This document shows, one piece after another, positions 35,518 through 47,089 of a stretch of 64,000 nt of DNA. The stretch spans positions 372,001 through 436,000 of the forward strand of contig CAJJDO010000043.1 in NCBI GenBank assembly GCA_905183005.1, in the 5' to 3' direction. The notes below the pieces were generated by a model that did not search any database, was not told where the DNA came from, and was given only the letters and a program-made list of their open reading frames with translations. The position numbers and the translations under genes were made by a program. How positions within the stretch are numbered: the first letter of the stretch is position 1; every line of letters begins with the position of its first letter. This DNA comes from Paramecium pentaurelia. Taxonomy: Eukaryota; Ciliophora; Oligohymenophorea; Peniculida; Parameciidae.

Positions 35518-38423
35518 ATGGATATTTCTTCCAAAATTTTACTTGACTCTACTATTGAATCAAATAGAGATTCAAAAAACATCATCTTTAGCAGAATAAA
35601 AGAAATAACTCTTGAAGCATTTTCTAAATAATTTACAGATGAGATCCATCATTTGTAAGCAGAACTTAGATCTGAATAAGCTCTAAATGATTCAATTAGA
35701 AGGGAATTTTTAGAAAGAGAACAAAGAATTTAATAAGATTTTGATTCTAAACAAAGAGAGTTTTAATTATAGTAAATTAGAGAAATTCAAAATCTTTAAG
35801 ATTTACTTGAAGCTCAAGAATCCTAATTTTAAGTATTCATTTAATTAAAATTAGAAATATCAATCATAAAATGAGAAACTTAATAAATAACTAAAAGACA
35901 TGTAAAACAGAGAGATATAATTATAAAATGAAAATATAAGAATAAAAGAAAATCTGTAATTGATTGATTAACGAAATAAATCAATGAGTTCAGATATAAA
36001 TGAATACAGATAAAAAAATGAAGCATTAAATTAATTAAATCAATAATTAGACAGGTAAAATAGAGATTTTAAAATTGAATTTGAAAAGGTTCTAAAAGAA
36101 CTATCAGATTTGAAAAAAAAATCTTAGTAATATATTGATCTTAATGTTGAACTAGATTAAGAAATGGAATAATTAAAAAATGAAAATGAAAGATTAAAAA
36201 GTAAAAAATTATAAGATTAATAAAAATCTAAAGAGTTATTAGATTAATTAAAAGAAAAGAGTAATTATAAGATTAATGATTTAAAAAATAAATTAAATTA
36301 AGCATAGAATATACAATTATATTAGTAGCAATAATTAGAAGAATTTTAAGAATAAATTAAGGAATCTGAAAATTAATTAAATTAATTACAATTAAATCAT
36401 AAATAATCTACAAAATCATTGGAACAATAGTTTAAAAACTAATTTCAGGAAATAGAAAATCAATTTTTAAATGAAAAATAAATTATAGAAGATAATTTAA
36501 CAATTAAATATGAATAATTACTTATATCTAAAGAAAAGTTGATATAAGACTAAAACAGAGAACTTAAATAAATAAAAGAAAAGTTCTATTAATATAATTT
36601 AGAATTTGATGGTTTGCAAAGATAATGTCAACACTCATAGTAGTAAGTTATATAATTGTAAAATGAAATATAGTAATTAAATATACATGCAGAAGAAGTT
36701 GAAAAATAAAACAGGGAATTAGATTTAGAGATTTCAAAAAAGGACTTAAAATTAAAAAATTTATTATTAGAGTTAGATGATATTAAAATAACTTCAGAAT
36801 AAACTAATAATACTTTAAAAATGAATCAAAATTAATTTAATGATATTGAGAAAGAGAAATAATAATATTAAAAGTTATTTTAATAAATTTCTGATGGATT
36901 ATAAATAGAAATTACAGGAAGTTTTTCATATTAAAAATTGGGTTAAAAAGTGGAATTGAAATTGAAGCAATTAAAGGATGAATAATCACAAAAATAAGAA
37001 GAATTAAAAAAAATAAAAGAATAACTTAATTTAGAGATTTTAGAAAAAGAATAAAAAACGAAATTATTACAAGAATATTTTAATGATGAAAACAATAAAT
37101 TATAAAAAATAATTTCAGAATAATAATTGGAGAATAGAAAATAAAAGAATGAATTCAAATAAAAGTTAGATGAATAAAATAAAATTATTATTGAATTATA
37201 AAAGGATCAAATTGAATGTAACAATTAATAAGAATTTTTATAAATATAAAATTAAGAACTAGCTTAAGATCTTGAAAAAATTAATGAAGAATTAATAGCA
37301 GCAAAATAAGATATTAATGATTTATTAAATAGAGAATAATTTAATACTGAAGATTCAAAATAAATAATAAATTAAATCTTAAATGAAAAGAATTAGATTT
37401 AATTACAATATGAAGAAGCATTATTTAAGCAAAAAACATTTAAATAAAGAATTTATCGTGTATTAAATAGACAAAGAGAATTAATGAATATACAAATTTA
37501 GGAAATTAAAAATATGTTTGTAAATAAATTAAAGCAAGTAGAAAGTGAATGCAAAATAATATTATAAAGTTTATATAAATAGCAATTAATTATAACTGAG
37601 AATAAAATATAAATGATAGAAGCAGAGAAGGAATATGAAATAGAATAAATGAATTTAGATATAGAATAAAAAATAGAAAATCTTAAATAATAATTTAAAT
37701 AATAGGAATTATTATTATAAGAGGAAGGCTAATTAAAATTGAAATAAAAATAATAATAAATTGAATAACTTGTTATGTCAAAAACTAATGATATAGAATT
37801 ACAAAATCAAATTTAATTATTAAATAGGGAAAATGAAGAATTATAGAAATAGTTATTACTTTAAGAATAATTGTAAATTGAATAAAAATAAAATTATGAA
37901 TTAGAATTATATAATCTTAATAAATTAATTAAAGAATAATAGGAGGAATTGTAAATATTTATATATAATTTAGAATATCTTAATAATAATTTTCAGAATA
38001 AACTATGAATAGAGAAAGGCAATACTTTGAATAAAGATATCAAGATCTTAAATAAAGATAGGATAAAAAAATGGAATAAATTCAATCAGATTATCAACTT
38101 CAAATTAACCAATTAGAGAATATAATTCAACTACCTTAAAAATAAATATCACCAAATAAAATAACTCATAAATCTCCATTTTAAAAATAATCAATGTTAA
38201 CATGTATCTTAAAAATATAAATTTAGCAAATAAATAATTTAATTGTAGTAGTACAGTTATTAGTACTGGAATTAAGACTCCAAATAAGTAAATATAATAA
38301 ATCGATAATACAGAGAAAACAATTGATGAATTGAGATTAGAAATACAATAACAAAAAGAGAAATTAAGTAAAATGAAATTATCATTTACAGAGAGTTAGA
38401 AGAAACCTTATAGGAGATCTTGA
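35518..38423 (+). CDS. Long coiled-coil protein, ~945 aa
   Basis: ATG at 35518 gives MDISSKILLDSTIESNRD; almost the whole product is a continuous Gln/Lys/Glu/Leu coiled coil rich in TAA/TAG-encoded Gln. Introns: 22 nt near 35829, 23 nt near 37948 and 23 nt near 38203, each restoring frame. The C-terminal 100 residues are less helical, with SPNKITHKSPF and STVISTGIKTP (proline-directed phosphorylation-like sites) and a final short helix ending KKPYRRS. Likely structural (basal body, cortex or cytoskeleton) by analogy with such ciliate proteins; no named family recognised. Divergent promoter of 145 bp shared with the C2 gene. Confidence 0.8.
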
Positions 38424-38494
38424 TTCTCTATTACTTTATATTTATTTAATACTATTATCCTCATACTTATTATATCATATAAATTAATTGATTT

Positions 38495-38664
38495 ATGAGT
38501 AGAAATTTATCAACATTAGTAATAATTCTTAACTATCTAAGAGTGAATATTAATATAAACTTTTGTTTTGTACTTAGATATAAAAAATAATGACAAAAAT
38601 ATTAGAATTAAAGATAGAAATTTAAGGATTTTTTAATTAATTTATTGAAAATTCTATTAAGTGA
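38495..38664 (+). CDS. Micro-gene, ~48 aa
   Basis: ATG at 38495, MSRNLSTL, then a canonical 23-nt intron (38519-38541) and SEYQYKLLFCTQIQKIM, KILELKIEIQGFFNQ and FIENSIK before TGA at 38662-38664. Without splicing the frame closes early and looks unlike protein, whereas the spliced product has a regular amphipathic helix. No homologue recognised; could be a small helical subunit. Lies between two convergent larger genes. Confidence 0.42.
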
Positions 38665-38798
38665 TTATTATTTATATATTTTGAAATTTTTGAATTTATT
38701 AGTGATGTAAATTCTAGTTAAAAATGTGATAAATTAATATTATAAATAGATTTTTGAAATGTCAAGAAATATATTCATATAATAGTTCAGTTATTGTA

Positions 38799-40483
38799 TC
38801 ATTAGGAATTAATCTTCTAAATTTATTTTTTTTTTTTATTTTCGTTGATTAAGATGAACTATCAATATTATTGATATAATTTGGTAGAACTAAAATTGTA
38901 TCAGAATTCTTTTTCTTTTTAATTTATTTAGTGATATTTAATTTAATTTTTTTTTTACTCATTTTTGATGTTAATATTTCTTCTGTTTCTGAAGTTATTT
39001 TTAAGATATTTATAAAATCTAGAGAAATATCTTATATTAACTTCCTTTTATGGCTAACTAATTTTTCAAAAAGAGATTAATCATATAATAAATCTAAATT
39101 TCCATTTATCTCTAATAAATTTCGTTTCAATTTATAAATAACGTCATTTCTCTAACATCTAATACATAAACATAAGCCCTAAATTAATATATATGTATAC
39201 TTTGCATAATGGACATATCCATTCTTTATCATAAATATCATATTCATCAAATTCATTTTTTAAGCATTTATAACAGAAATACTTTTAACATTAAATTTAA
39301 TCATCTAATATTCATTAAATTAAAATACTTTCTATTATATAATTTGCAGAATATAAGTCTTAATAAAACTTTTACATATCCTTATTTGATATGCAATATC
39401 TTTATTAGTTCAGTAATTCATCATTGTATTAATGTAAATTCATATAGACATGATTATAAGTACATTACTTTTATTTACTTTTATCTATCATTCTTCTACA
39501 ATAATGACACATCTCAAAATCTTAATTGTATTTATTTAAATGAGATTCTTATTCCTCCTCTATTAAATTTATAGGAATTTCTCTCAATCTTTAAAGAGAT
39601 TCGAATTATTATAAGCTAAGCTCTATAGGATTTGGACTTAGATACCTATCTAAAATTACAATAAACTTATTATCTATTAAGTTGAAATTAATATATACTT
39701 AGTTAATTATAAATAACCTTTGCAATACTTTCAGCAACTTAGTAATCTTCATACATCTAAATCAAATTATAAAGATAATCTAATTCTTCTTGATGATGTT
39801 AAACTTTATTTCTATTAATTTTTAGTGTAAACTCTCCTATTTTCTAAATACTGTATTGATATCTTAATGATTAATTAATTTCTAAAACATGTGTTTACAA
39901 GCTACGATAATATAAATATGAATACCTTTCAATACTTTAAGTATTTTTTTATTGTACTTAATTTAAATCATTTTCTAATTCCATTATTACTTAACTTATT
40001 TAATCAGGCCAATCTATTTAGTAATGCAAACTTTATAAATATTATTCTTCTTAATAATAAATATCAATTTGTTTTTCTTCTGGTAGCAAATGAATATTTT
40101 TAATCATGTTTGAGCATTTATGTAGTTCTGTAACAAGTTTATCTTCACAAATCCTATCTACCATTTCATCAATCAATTTTTTGATTGGCTCGGATGATTT
40201 TACTCTTTACATCAATATTAGATGCAAACGATGCATTAAATTAGATTCATTTAATTATTCAATTCTGCTTTTTTTCCTCTTAGATAGTTTTAAGACTTTT
40301 TGTATCAATTCTTTTGCTTACTAGTTAACATTATTAGGAACTAAAATTAGTAATTAACAATTTACTTTGTTTCTATTGCTTTATCAGATTGCTCAAAGAA
40401 ACTGGTGCTTCTATCATAAAATATTCCTCATGAATTTATCTCCAAAAAGTAGAAGTGAATTAGGAATCAACATTTTTATCCAT
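38799..40483 (-). CDS. zf-4CXXC_R1 (CDCA7-type) zinc-finger protein
   Basis: About 500 residues. N-terminal half is helical (TFWRQIHEEYFMIEAPVSLS, then a Lys-rich segment and KLIDEMVDRICEDK). The C-terminal third has the Cys pattern of the zf-4CXXC_R1 domain of CDCA7/R1 proteins: MCHYCRRM, YCISNK, CYKCLKNEFDEYD, then WICPLCK and, after a 22-nt intron, GLCLCIRCQRND (human CDCA7: CPPCRGICNCSFCRQRDG). A basic Ser/Lys tail ends QKINSQ. Other introns include 25-nt ones near 40,345 and 39,680. CDCA7 activates the HELLS remodeller in DNA-methylation maintenance; the role in a ciliate is unknown. Confidence 0.7.
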
Positions 40484-40817
40484 TTTTAATATTAATTTTC
40501 ATATTAATAAACATAATCACATAAAATCTATAATAATAATAAGAAGGATCATATACTATAAATATTGCAAATTAATTTGATAGATAATCTAGAGTTATTA
40601 AGTTTGTTTTTAATCTCTATTACTATCTTAAACCTTGTAGATTACATTTAAATTAAAAGATTAAACATAAAAAGAAAGTACAAAATTTAAGGTAAAACTA
40701 TTAAAGTTTAAGCAATATTTTAATCATATAATTCAAACAATTCTTGATTTGATTTAAAATGAAATAGTTAAATTCTAAGTATATATTTTGATAATAAAAT
40801 ATAAAATTATTTAATAA
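40484..40817. other. Upstream region without a recognisable gene
   Basis: AT-rich sequence upstream of the zinc-finger gene; nothing beyond short A/T runs was seen. Confidence 0.5.
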
Positions 40818-41091
40818 ATGTTTACAAAAGATTTATTTGAATATCTATAAAAACATAAGAATTTAAATAATAAAAAATATCAAAAAATAATAGAACTTCT
40901 TTAGAAAAAATGTTAGATAAAATTTAATAATAATTTGATATCAAGAATATGGATAATTTTATAAATTCAAGAGTTAATTTTTGTCATCACTACTACCAAA
41001 TTTATTAGATTATATTAAGACATATTAGTAGTCAAGATATAAATTAAATTTATTATCATTTTTGTAAATTACTTTTTATTTAAATTACTGA
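40818..41091 (+). CDS. Small hypothetical protein (weak)
   Basis: MFTKDLFEYLQKHKNLNN from 40818; a 34-nt GTT...AAG intron candidate would link it to QYGQFYKFKSQFLSS and a hydrophobic/aromatic end at TGA 41089-41091. It would overlap the 3' end of the MFS gene by 36 bp on the other strand, and the intron is at the upper size limit, so this is tentative. Confidence 0.28.
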
Positions 41092-42688
41092 TTTTTCTTT
41101 TTTAATTGTCTAAGGATCAGGCCAATCATATCCAACTTCCTTTAAAATGAATGCTAAAATTATTCCTACAATATTAAATGCAAAACATATCCAATAAACA
41201 CCATCCCATCCAATTCTCTTTCTAACAAAGGCATATAATATATATCCAATCATATTACTTACTCCAACCATAAAAAGCATAAATCCATTCATCATTCCTC
41301 CAATTTTATTACCATATATTTTACCGCATATTACTGGATACGTTGCTAATAAGCCTCCTTCAGCCAAAAAAATAACGCCTATAATTAATAAATATCCAAT
41401 TTCACTAGTATTGTAAGGTAAAATTAATGAAGCAACTAAATTTAGAAATGAAATGATAGTAAAGGTGAATTTATAAGATGTTTTATCTGTTAAAGTAGCC
41501 CAAAAAATTCTTGATGTACCATTCATAATTCCAGCTATTGAACCAGTAGCAGTTAATATAGAATCATCAAATCCAAGTTCAAGGCCATATAATTTATAGC
41601 AATTTGATATTAACATTCCAAGTGTACATGACATCAGAACTATCAATTAAAGTAAAATAAATGATTTACTTTTAATTCCTTAAGTTCTAATTATATTTAT
41701 AAATAATCTTACACACTTTAGCATTCTTTATGAGCTGGCAAATTATTTGGTGATGATATTTGATCGTTATATTCCTTGTTTTTCTATGATTCTAATGCTT
41801 CTAAGGTTGCAAACATTTTATCTGGATCTATATCTTTAGGAAATCTTATCATCAATGTGCCTATTATACTTAAACCAAGATAAGAAGCAGCAAGAATTTG
41901 AAACATCAAAGGAACCCTTTCTCCTACTTTACTATCAAAATATTAAACAAGTTTTCCTTCTTCAATGACTACTATAGAAGGTTATAAATTATATGGATTA
42001 GCTATTGCTTTACATACAAAATTAAATATAAAAGATCCAAATCCATACCCTCCAATAATAAAACATGATACTAATCCTCTCCTATTTGGAAAATATCTCC
42101 ATCCACATATAATTGGAAGCATAAACAATAAACCTCCAGATATGCCAATCATTATACAATATATTGCAATAAATACTTTTATATCTTATACAAAAGAAAT
42201 TATTAAAAATGCTAATGATATTATAAATGATCCACAACCTATTGTAATTTTGAATCCCACTTTTTCAGCTATCTTTATACCAAAAGACAAAACTGACATG
42301 GTTACTATCCCTAAAATAGGGAATATTATGGACATTAAATTAAGTGTAACACTTTTATCTTTAATTCTCATCCAAGCTGCAACATAAGGACCTTTGTTAT
42401 ATTAATAACCTTACTTATGGATGCCCAAACATAAAATGTTCCTAGTTCTAAATGAATTAATATTCCTCCTATTAATGAGACTATTCCTTATTTTTTAAAT
42501 TTCTTCATTTCTTCATTTGTGTATATTTCTTTCTTAATCTTTATTTATATATTAAACTTTTCTGTTTTCAAGGGACTTTCAAAATCACAATCATTGGACA
42601 GAAATTAATTGCGCTCTTATTATTAAGGTTATGTATCTATTCTAAAGTGATAGTTATTATTGAAATCATTTCTTTTGAGCTCATCCAT
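41056..42688 (-). CDS. Major facilitator superfamily transporter, OFA-like
   Basis: Twelve-TM secondary transporter resembling oxalate/formate antiporter (OFA) and related carriers. After a hydrophilic ~75-residue N-terminus, TM1 holds IGGILIHLELGTFYVWASIS, then a 23-nt intron and PYVAAWMRIKD (family: WGNxSPYxxSY). GWRYFPNRRGLVSCFIIGGYGFGS is the classical OFA loop and helix. A central Glu/Lys loop with LMIRFPKDIDPDKMFATLEALESQ divides the two halves, and the second half begins near IVLMSCTLGMLISNCYKLYG. It ends WPDPQTIKKEKS then a Lys-rich tail. A 28-nt intron lies near 41690. About 510 residues. Substrate cannot be told from sequence. Confidence 0.85.
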
Positions 42689-42796
42689 AAAAATTATAAT
42701 TTTTTATTTGAATTTAAATAAATCTTTGAGATTATACTAAAGAATGATATAAAATCAAAAAAATAATTATATATTTCTTATTGAGATTGGTAATTA

Positions 42797-42822
42797 ATTA
42801 TTATTATTATTATTATTATTAT
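42797..42822. repeat. (ATT)n microsatellite, intergenic
   Basis: Eight to nine ATT units in the 181-bp spacer between the MFS gene start and the end of the next minus-strand gene. Confidence 0.8.
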
Positions 42823-42869
42823 AAATCATAATTATTATAAAATAAATAATACTAATAAATTTTATGTTT

Positions 42870-44308
42870 CATTTTAATTCACCTGATAACTACTTCATTA
42901 TATTCTAAATATTTTATGGAATGATGAATTTTTCATCTAAAATACTATTAAATGGCTTTTTAGAGATCTCTTTGGGTAATTCGTTAAATATATAATTCAT
43001 TTATCTCTCAATTGATATTTCTGGTAAAAAAAATTCAGATTCAATGTATTTTACATATTCCTCTAAAAAATTATTTTCTTAACTTAATAAAAAGATCTTA
43101 ATTACTTTTTAATATTAATAAATAAGATATCGCTGTTTGATATGGTAAAATCATGAATATTTGCAAATTCTATAGCACCATTCCTTAATTATTCATAAGA
43201 ATAAAATGTAGTATCATGATTTACAAATATATAACATTTATATTTTAATAATTCTTTTTTTTCTAATTAATCATCATTACTATTTTAATAATTTTTAATT
43301 TGATAACCACTCAAATTGAAATGAATAAAAAATAATTATATCAACTTTTATTCATCAAACTTTAATTAGAGAAAAGGAGCTATTATGTTTTAAAATTAAA
43401 AATTTTGAAATTATTTTTTAAAGAATTGAATTTTCAATGATGGCAATTGTTATTCTTACATTTTAGTTTTTGTATATATTTCATCTTAAATTTATGATAA
43501 ATACTCCTAAAAAGATGATAAATTAATTTATAGGCTATCTTCTAAATCATAAATATATAAGAATTAATAAGGAAATTTTTTTCTTTCAACATCATTCTTA
43601 TAATAACGCAATGTTCTTAAAGTATATATTCTTTCTTTTACAAGCATATTATAAAATCTAATATTTTATATAAATTCTTACTGCAATCCAACTATTTAAT
43701 CTTACACTGATGAACCATCCTTAAATCTCTCAAGTTGAGATATTGTAAACAATTTTCCCCATCTCATAAAATTTACATCTTTTTTAAATTAATAAATTTC
43801 CTCAATAGAAAACTAGTTTTCTCCCTATTATTGATTTAATATTTTTTACTTTCAGATTAAATAATTCAATAAAACCAAAATCTATTTCTATTAATTTAGG
43901 TCCATAAATTCTATAAAATTCTCTAAATTCTCTCACATTATAAGATCTCTTTAAAAGAGCTTTGAGATTTTAAATATCACTTTTAAGACATCTATATTTT
44001 TCCTTTAACAATTAATAATTCTTTATTTTTGATATTATAACTGTATTTATTTAATTTGTTATCTTGGGTCTCACTTTTACTGTTACTAATCCATCATTTC
44101 GTGTAAAATCAAAACTAACTACATTATAAGTATTCATTTCCTTAATCAAATTGATTATAAAATTATCAAAATTTATTTTATCAAATTAACAAAACAATAT
44201 AAATAAAAAAGATAATGCTAATATATGAAATAGAAAATATAAATGTGAGTTTGATCGTTTTTTAATTATTATAATGTTATTCTAAGTTAAAATAAAATAC
44301 ATAATCAT
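42870..44308 (-). CDS. Signal-anchored protein, uncharacterised
   Basis: From ATG at 44308, a short basic N-terminus then LYFLFHILALSFLFILFC (about residues 23-40), a signal peptide or type II anchor; a later in-frame ATG at 44137 would lose it. The lumenal/extracellular part contains YRIYGPKLIEIDFGFIELF, a 25-nt intron near 43840, RWGKLFTISQLERF, a Tyr/Lys-rich helical middle and KCYIFVNHDTTFYSYEQL. A 23-nt intron near 43108 leads to IESEFFLPEISIERQMN and the end LSGELK. About 460 residues. No family recognised. Upstream start chosen because the frame is continuous and adds a hydrophobic segment. Confidence 0.65.
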
Positions 44309-44631
44309 ATTGAAAAGATAAACACTATAAAAAATTTTCAATTACATCTTTACATTATATAATATTTAAATTTATTCAGATTATATACATATGTCTTTAT
44401 AATTTTAATTTTTTTTTTAATTATTTAGATTGGAGATTTAAATAGTTAACTTAAGGATCTTTATTTTAATTATTGAGATATAATTTAAAAAATTGACAAT
44501 AATTTTTAATTGTTTTATATAATTTATTTATTCACTACTAAAAATAATGAGTTTTCACTAATTTCTGACTAAAATTCTAGTTAAATTCAAAAATACTGAA
44601 ATTTAATGAGATTACTATCATTAAATTAATA
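44309..44631. other. Divergent intergenic region
   Basis: AT-rich spacer between the signal-anchored gene (minus) and the RING-CH gene (plus). A plus frame starting at the ATG near 44391 is open to about 44625 but lacks introns, motifs or convincing composition; treated as noncoding. Confidence 0.45.
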
Positions 44632-45722
44632 ATGGCAAATGAAACTTTTCGAATTACTCCTACAGGAACTTGTAGGATTCCATTTAGCTTTATGGGAAGT
44701 TAACAATAAGAAATAAATTTAGAGTAAATTAGTATAGTATTAAATTAGAGTTATAAAAGAGAAACCAACTAGGGAATAAACTCAAAGAGATTTTATAGGA
44801 TAGGCATTGTCTCCTAATGCTTCAACAATAAAAAGAAGTTATAATAATGAAACAGATATAGAATTATAAAATAACCCATTTTATATGACTCCTGTTGATT
44901 ATGATTGTTCTAATAGTTTATATAAAACTCCATAATAAGCAAACAGATAGAATCCTAAATTTAATCCACGGATTACATTTAAAAATAGAACAAATTCACA
45001 TAGATAATAAGATTCATTAAATGAATAAAGTACATCAGTTAAAAAAATAAATGGTTAAGAGTTTTAAGAGGTTTAAGTAAAAGTATTTGAGGAGAGACAA
45101 TGTAAATTTTGTAATGAATAAGATTGGTCTGCACATTTAATTAGACCTTGCTTATGTAAAGGAACACAATAATATGCTCATTAAAAATGTGTATAGAATG
45201 AAATTGAAGCTAATTATATGGATTTCAATAGAAGATAATTTATTAAAAGATTATAATGTGATTTTTGTAGATTCTAATATGTAATTAAAACATACAAAGA
45301 ATACAGTTTAATAAAATCCTTAAAAGATCCTTTAAAATTTAATAAATTATTTTGGTTGATGTCTTCAGGTGTTATTTTGGCAAGTATAATAATAGCAACA
45401 ATAGTTCTAATTTCATTAAATATTGAATCAATGAGATCATAAATTGAATCTTTTATTATTACAATTATTGGATGTTTGGTTTGTATAATATTAGTCATAA
45501 TTTTGATATTCAATATTTTTGAACTGATTGTAATAGTAATTATATAAATCTAAATTTTAGTTCGAATGGAAAGTAATGGATAAAGATCATTAAAATATAG
45601 AAGATCATGGATTAAGAATGAGTTAAGATGAATTAAATTTAATGTTGGAATTGGCAAGATAAAAATTGGATAAACAGATATCCTAGATCTATCCATAATA
45701 ACATAGTCAAATTCCTTATTGA
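44632..45722 (+). CDS. RING-CH (MARCH-like) membrane E3 ubiquitin ligase
   Basis: N-terminus MANETFRITPTGT; a 28-nt intron then a Ser/Gln/Asn-rich region with several Thr-Pro and Ser-Pro (KTPQ, MTPVD). The RING-variant is CKFCNEQDW, CLCKGTQQYAHQKCVQNE and CDFC, with the C4HC3 arrangement and the PCLCKGT..YAH..C core of MARCH proteins. Two TM segments follow (LFWLMSSGVILASIIIATIVLIS and ITIIGCLVCIILVIILIF). A 31-nt intron restores FEWKVMDKDHQNIEDH and an end ...HSQIPY. About 340 residues. MARCH ligases act on membrane proteins in endosomal and ER systems; substrates unknown here. Confidence 0.85.
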
Positions 45723-45804
45723 ATAAACTATTTATCTACAATTTTGACCTTTACAATATATTATTTTAAATATCAGTAATTGCACACATACATACATATA
45801 TTGT

Positions 45805-46793
45805 TCAAGGCTGAAAGTAAGGATGTTACAAAGCTTCCTTAGCTGTTATTCTTCTTCTAGGATTTATCTAAAGCATTTTCAATAAGAGGTCAATTGCAAG
45901 TTCATTATTAGGAATATGTGAGAACTTGTTTAACCAAAACTTTATATCCTTCTATTCATATCCTTTGAATCTCTTTTGTATTTCTTAGTTATAAGACTAA
46001 TATTGAAATAAATATATCATCTCAATATCTTTAAGACTTCCCAATGTTTAGAAGATGCAATATAGTTGATCTCCTTCATTTTTACCTTCAAACAATACTT
46101 TTAAGTCCATCATCTCTGAAAAAATACATCCAGCAGCTTAAATTAAGAATCTATTTATTTACCCCAGATATCTATTTCAGCTCCATAATTTGTATGAGAT
46201 AAAATAAGTTCAGGAGCTCTATAATATTGGGATACTACATAAGAAGTATTCATTCCACGTTGATCAATTACTTTTGCACTCCCAAAATCACATAATACTA
46301 AATTACCATCCTTATCAACTAGAATATTTTCACTTAAAATAATTATTAAAATTACGGTTTTAGATCTCTATGAACTACATCTTTAGCAGATAAACTACAT
46401 AATCCTACTATGATTTATCTCATTAGACTTTTAATTTGATTTGGTTGTAAGAACTATCTATTTCTTATTGCCTAAGCTAAAATATTTTCTAAGGAGAAAT
46501 CCTTATATTCAAAGATAATATTTTGAACATTTATTCCTTCATCAGTTTAAGACAAATATATGTCCTATATATATAACATATTATACTTCTATTTGAATGA
46601 TGTTTGGAGATCCTTTGAGTAATAGTAGTATTTCATATTCTCTACTTAATTGTTTAGAAATTTTTTAGATTCTTTTGATAGCAACTTTCTTGTCATTGGT
46701 TCTATCATAAGCTTCAAACACATATCCGAAAGTTCCATGTCCTATAATCCTTTAGAACTGATAGTTAGGCAAGAAAGAATATTAAATGTTCAT
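45805..46793 (-). CDS. GSK3-like (shaggy) protein kinase
   Basis: CMGC kinase. Start MNIQYSFLPNYQFQRIIGHG, then GTFGYVFEAYDR, VAIKRI, SREYEILLLLKG, HRDLKPENILVDKDG and the GSK3 signature LCDFGSAK. The activation loop is SYVVSQYYRAPELI (GSK3: SYICSRYYRAPELI) with its autophosphorylated Tyr, followed by IDIWAAGCIFSEMM and a C-lobe ending EALQHPYFQP. The three phosphate-binding basic residues of GSK3 appear present (Arg in LSREYE, Arg in HRD, Lys in GSAK). Introns of ~22 nt (near 46560) and ~27 nt (near 46330) were noted. About 310 residues, so little beyond the catalytic domain. A short frame upstream (46827-47072) lies in the same frame behind a TGA. Confidence 0.87.
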
Positions 46794-46826
46794 TAATTAT
46801 AATACTTCAAAATTATAAGACTGACT

Positions 46827-47072
46827 TCATTTTAAATATTTATCACAACTCATACTCGAGTTTAATTTTTTTTAGTTAAATTCATTTTGAATCTTCATAA
46901 ATATATTTAATTATATCCAAATATCATTATCTAAACATTTTAAAATTGTTTTGAAATCAATTACTTCATTTTTGTATTGGCCTATTTCTATATTCAATTC
47001 TTAAACGCTTTCTTTAAGTTATGTTAAGGGGAGCATAAATTCTTCTAATTCTTGTGTTAAATAGCTAGACAT
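46827..47072 (-). CDS. Small coiled-coil protein, 81 aa
   Basis: MSSYLTQELEEFMLPLTQLKES from 47072, helical, ending SSMSCDKYLK at TGA 46829-46827. The kinase start is 33 nt further on and in the same frame, and no GT...AG pair of multiple-of-three length removes the TGA. It could be an independent micro-gene or the severed N-terminus of the kinase. No homologue recognised. Confidence 0.4.
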
Positions 47073-47089
47073 TATTAATTAAGTATGCA

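Noticed and set aside
36943..37158. 71-codon minus-strand ORF rich in Phe/Ser
   Set aside because: Antisense to the long coiled-coil gene; Lys/Glu codons reversed give Phe/Ser.
39209..39574. 121-codon plus-strand ORF
   Set aside because: Antisense to the zf-4CXXC_R1 cysteine-rich region, which is the supported reading.
41965..42387. 140-codon plus-strand ORF
   Set aside because: Lies opposite conserved MFS transmembrane helices; reverse complements of hydrophobic helices often stay open.
45774..45807. CACACATACATACATATA stretch as a regulatory repeat
   Set aside because: Short simple sequence at the 3' end of the kinase gene; nothing links it to a function.
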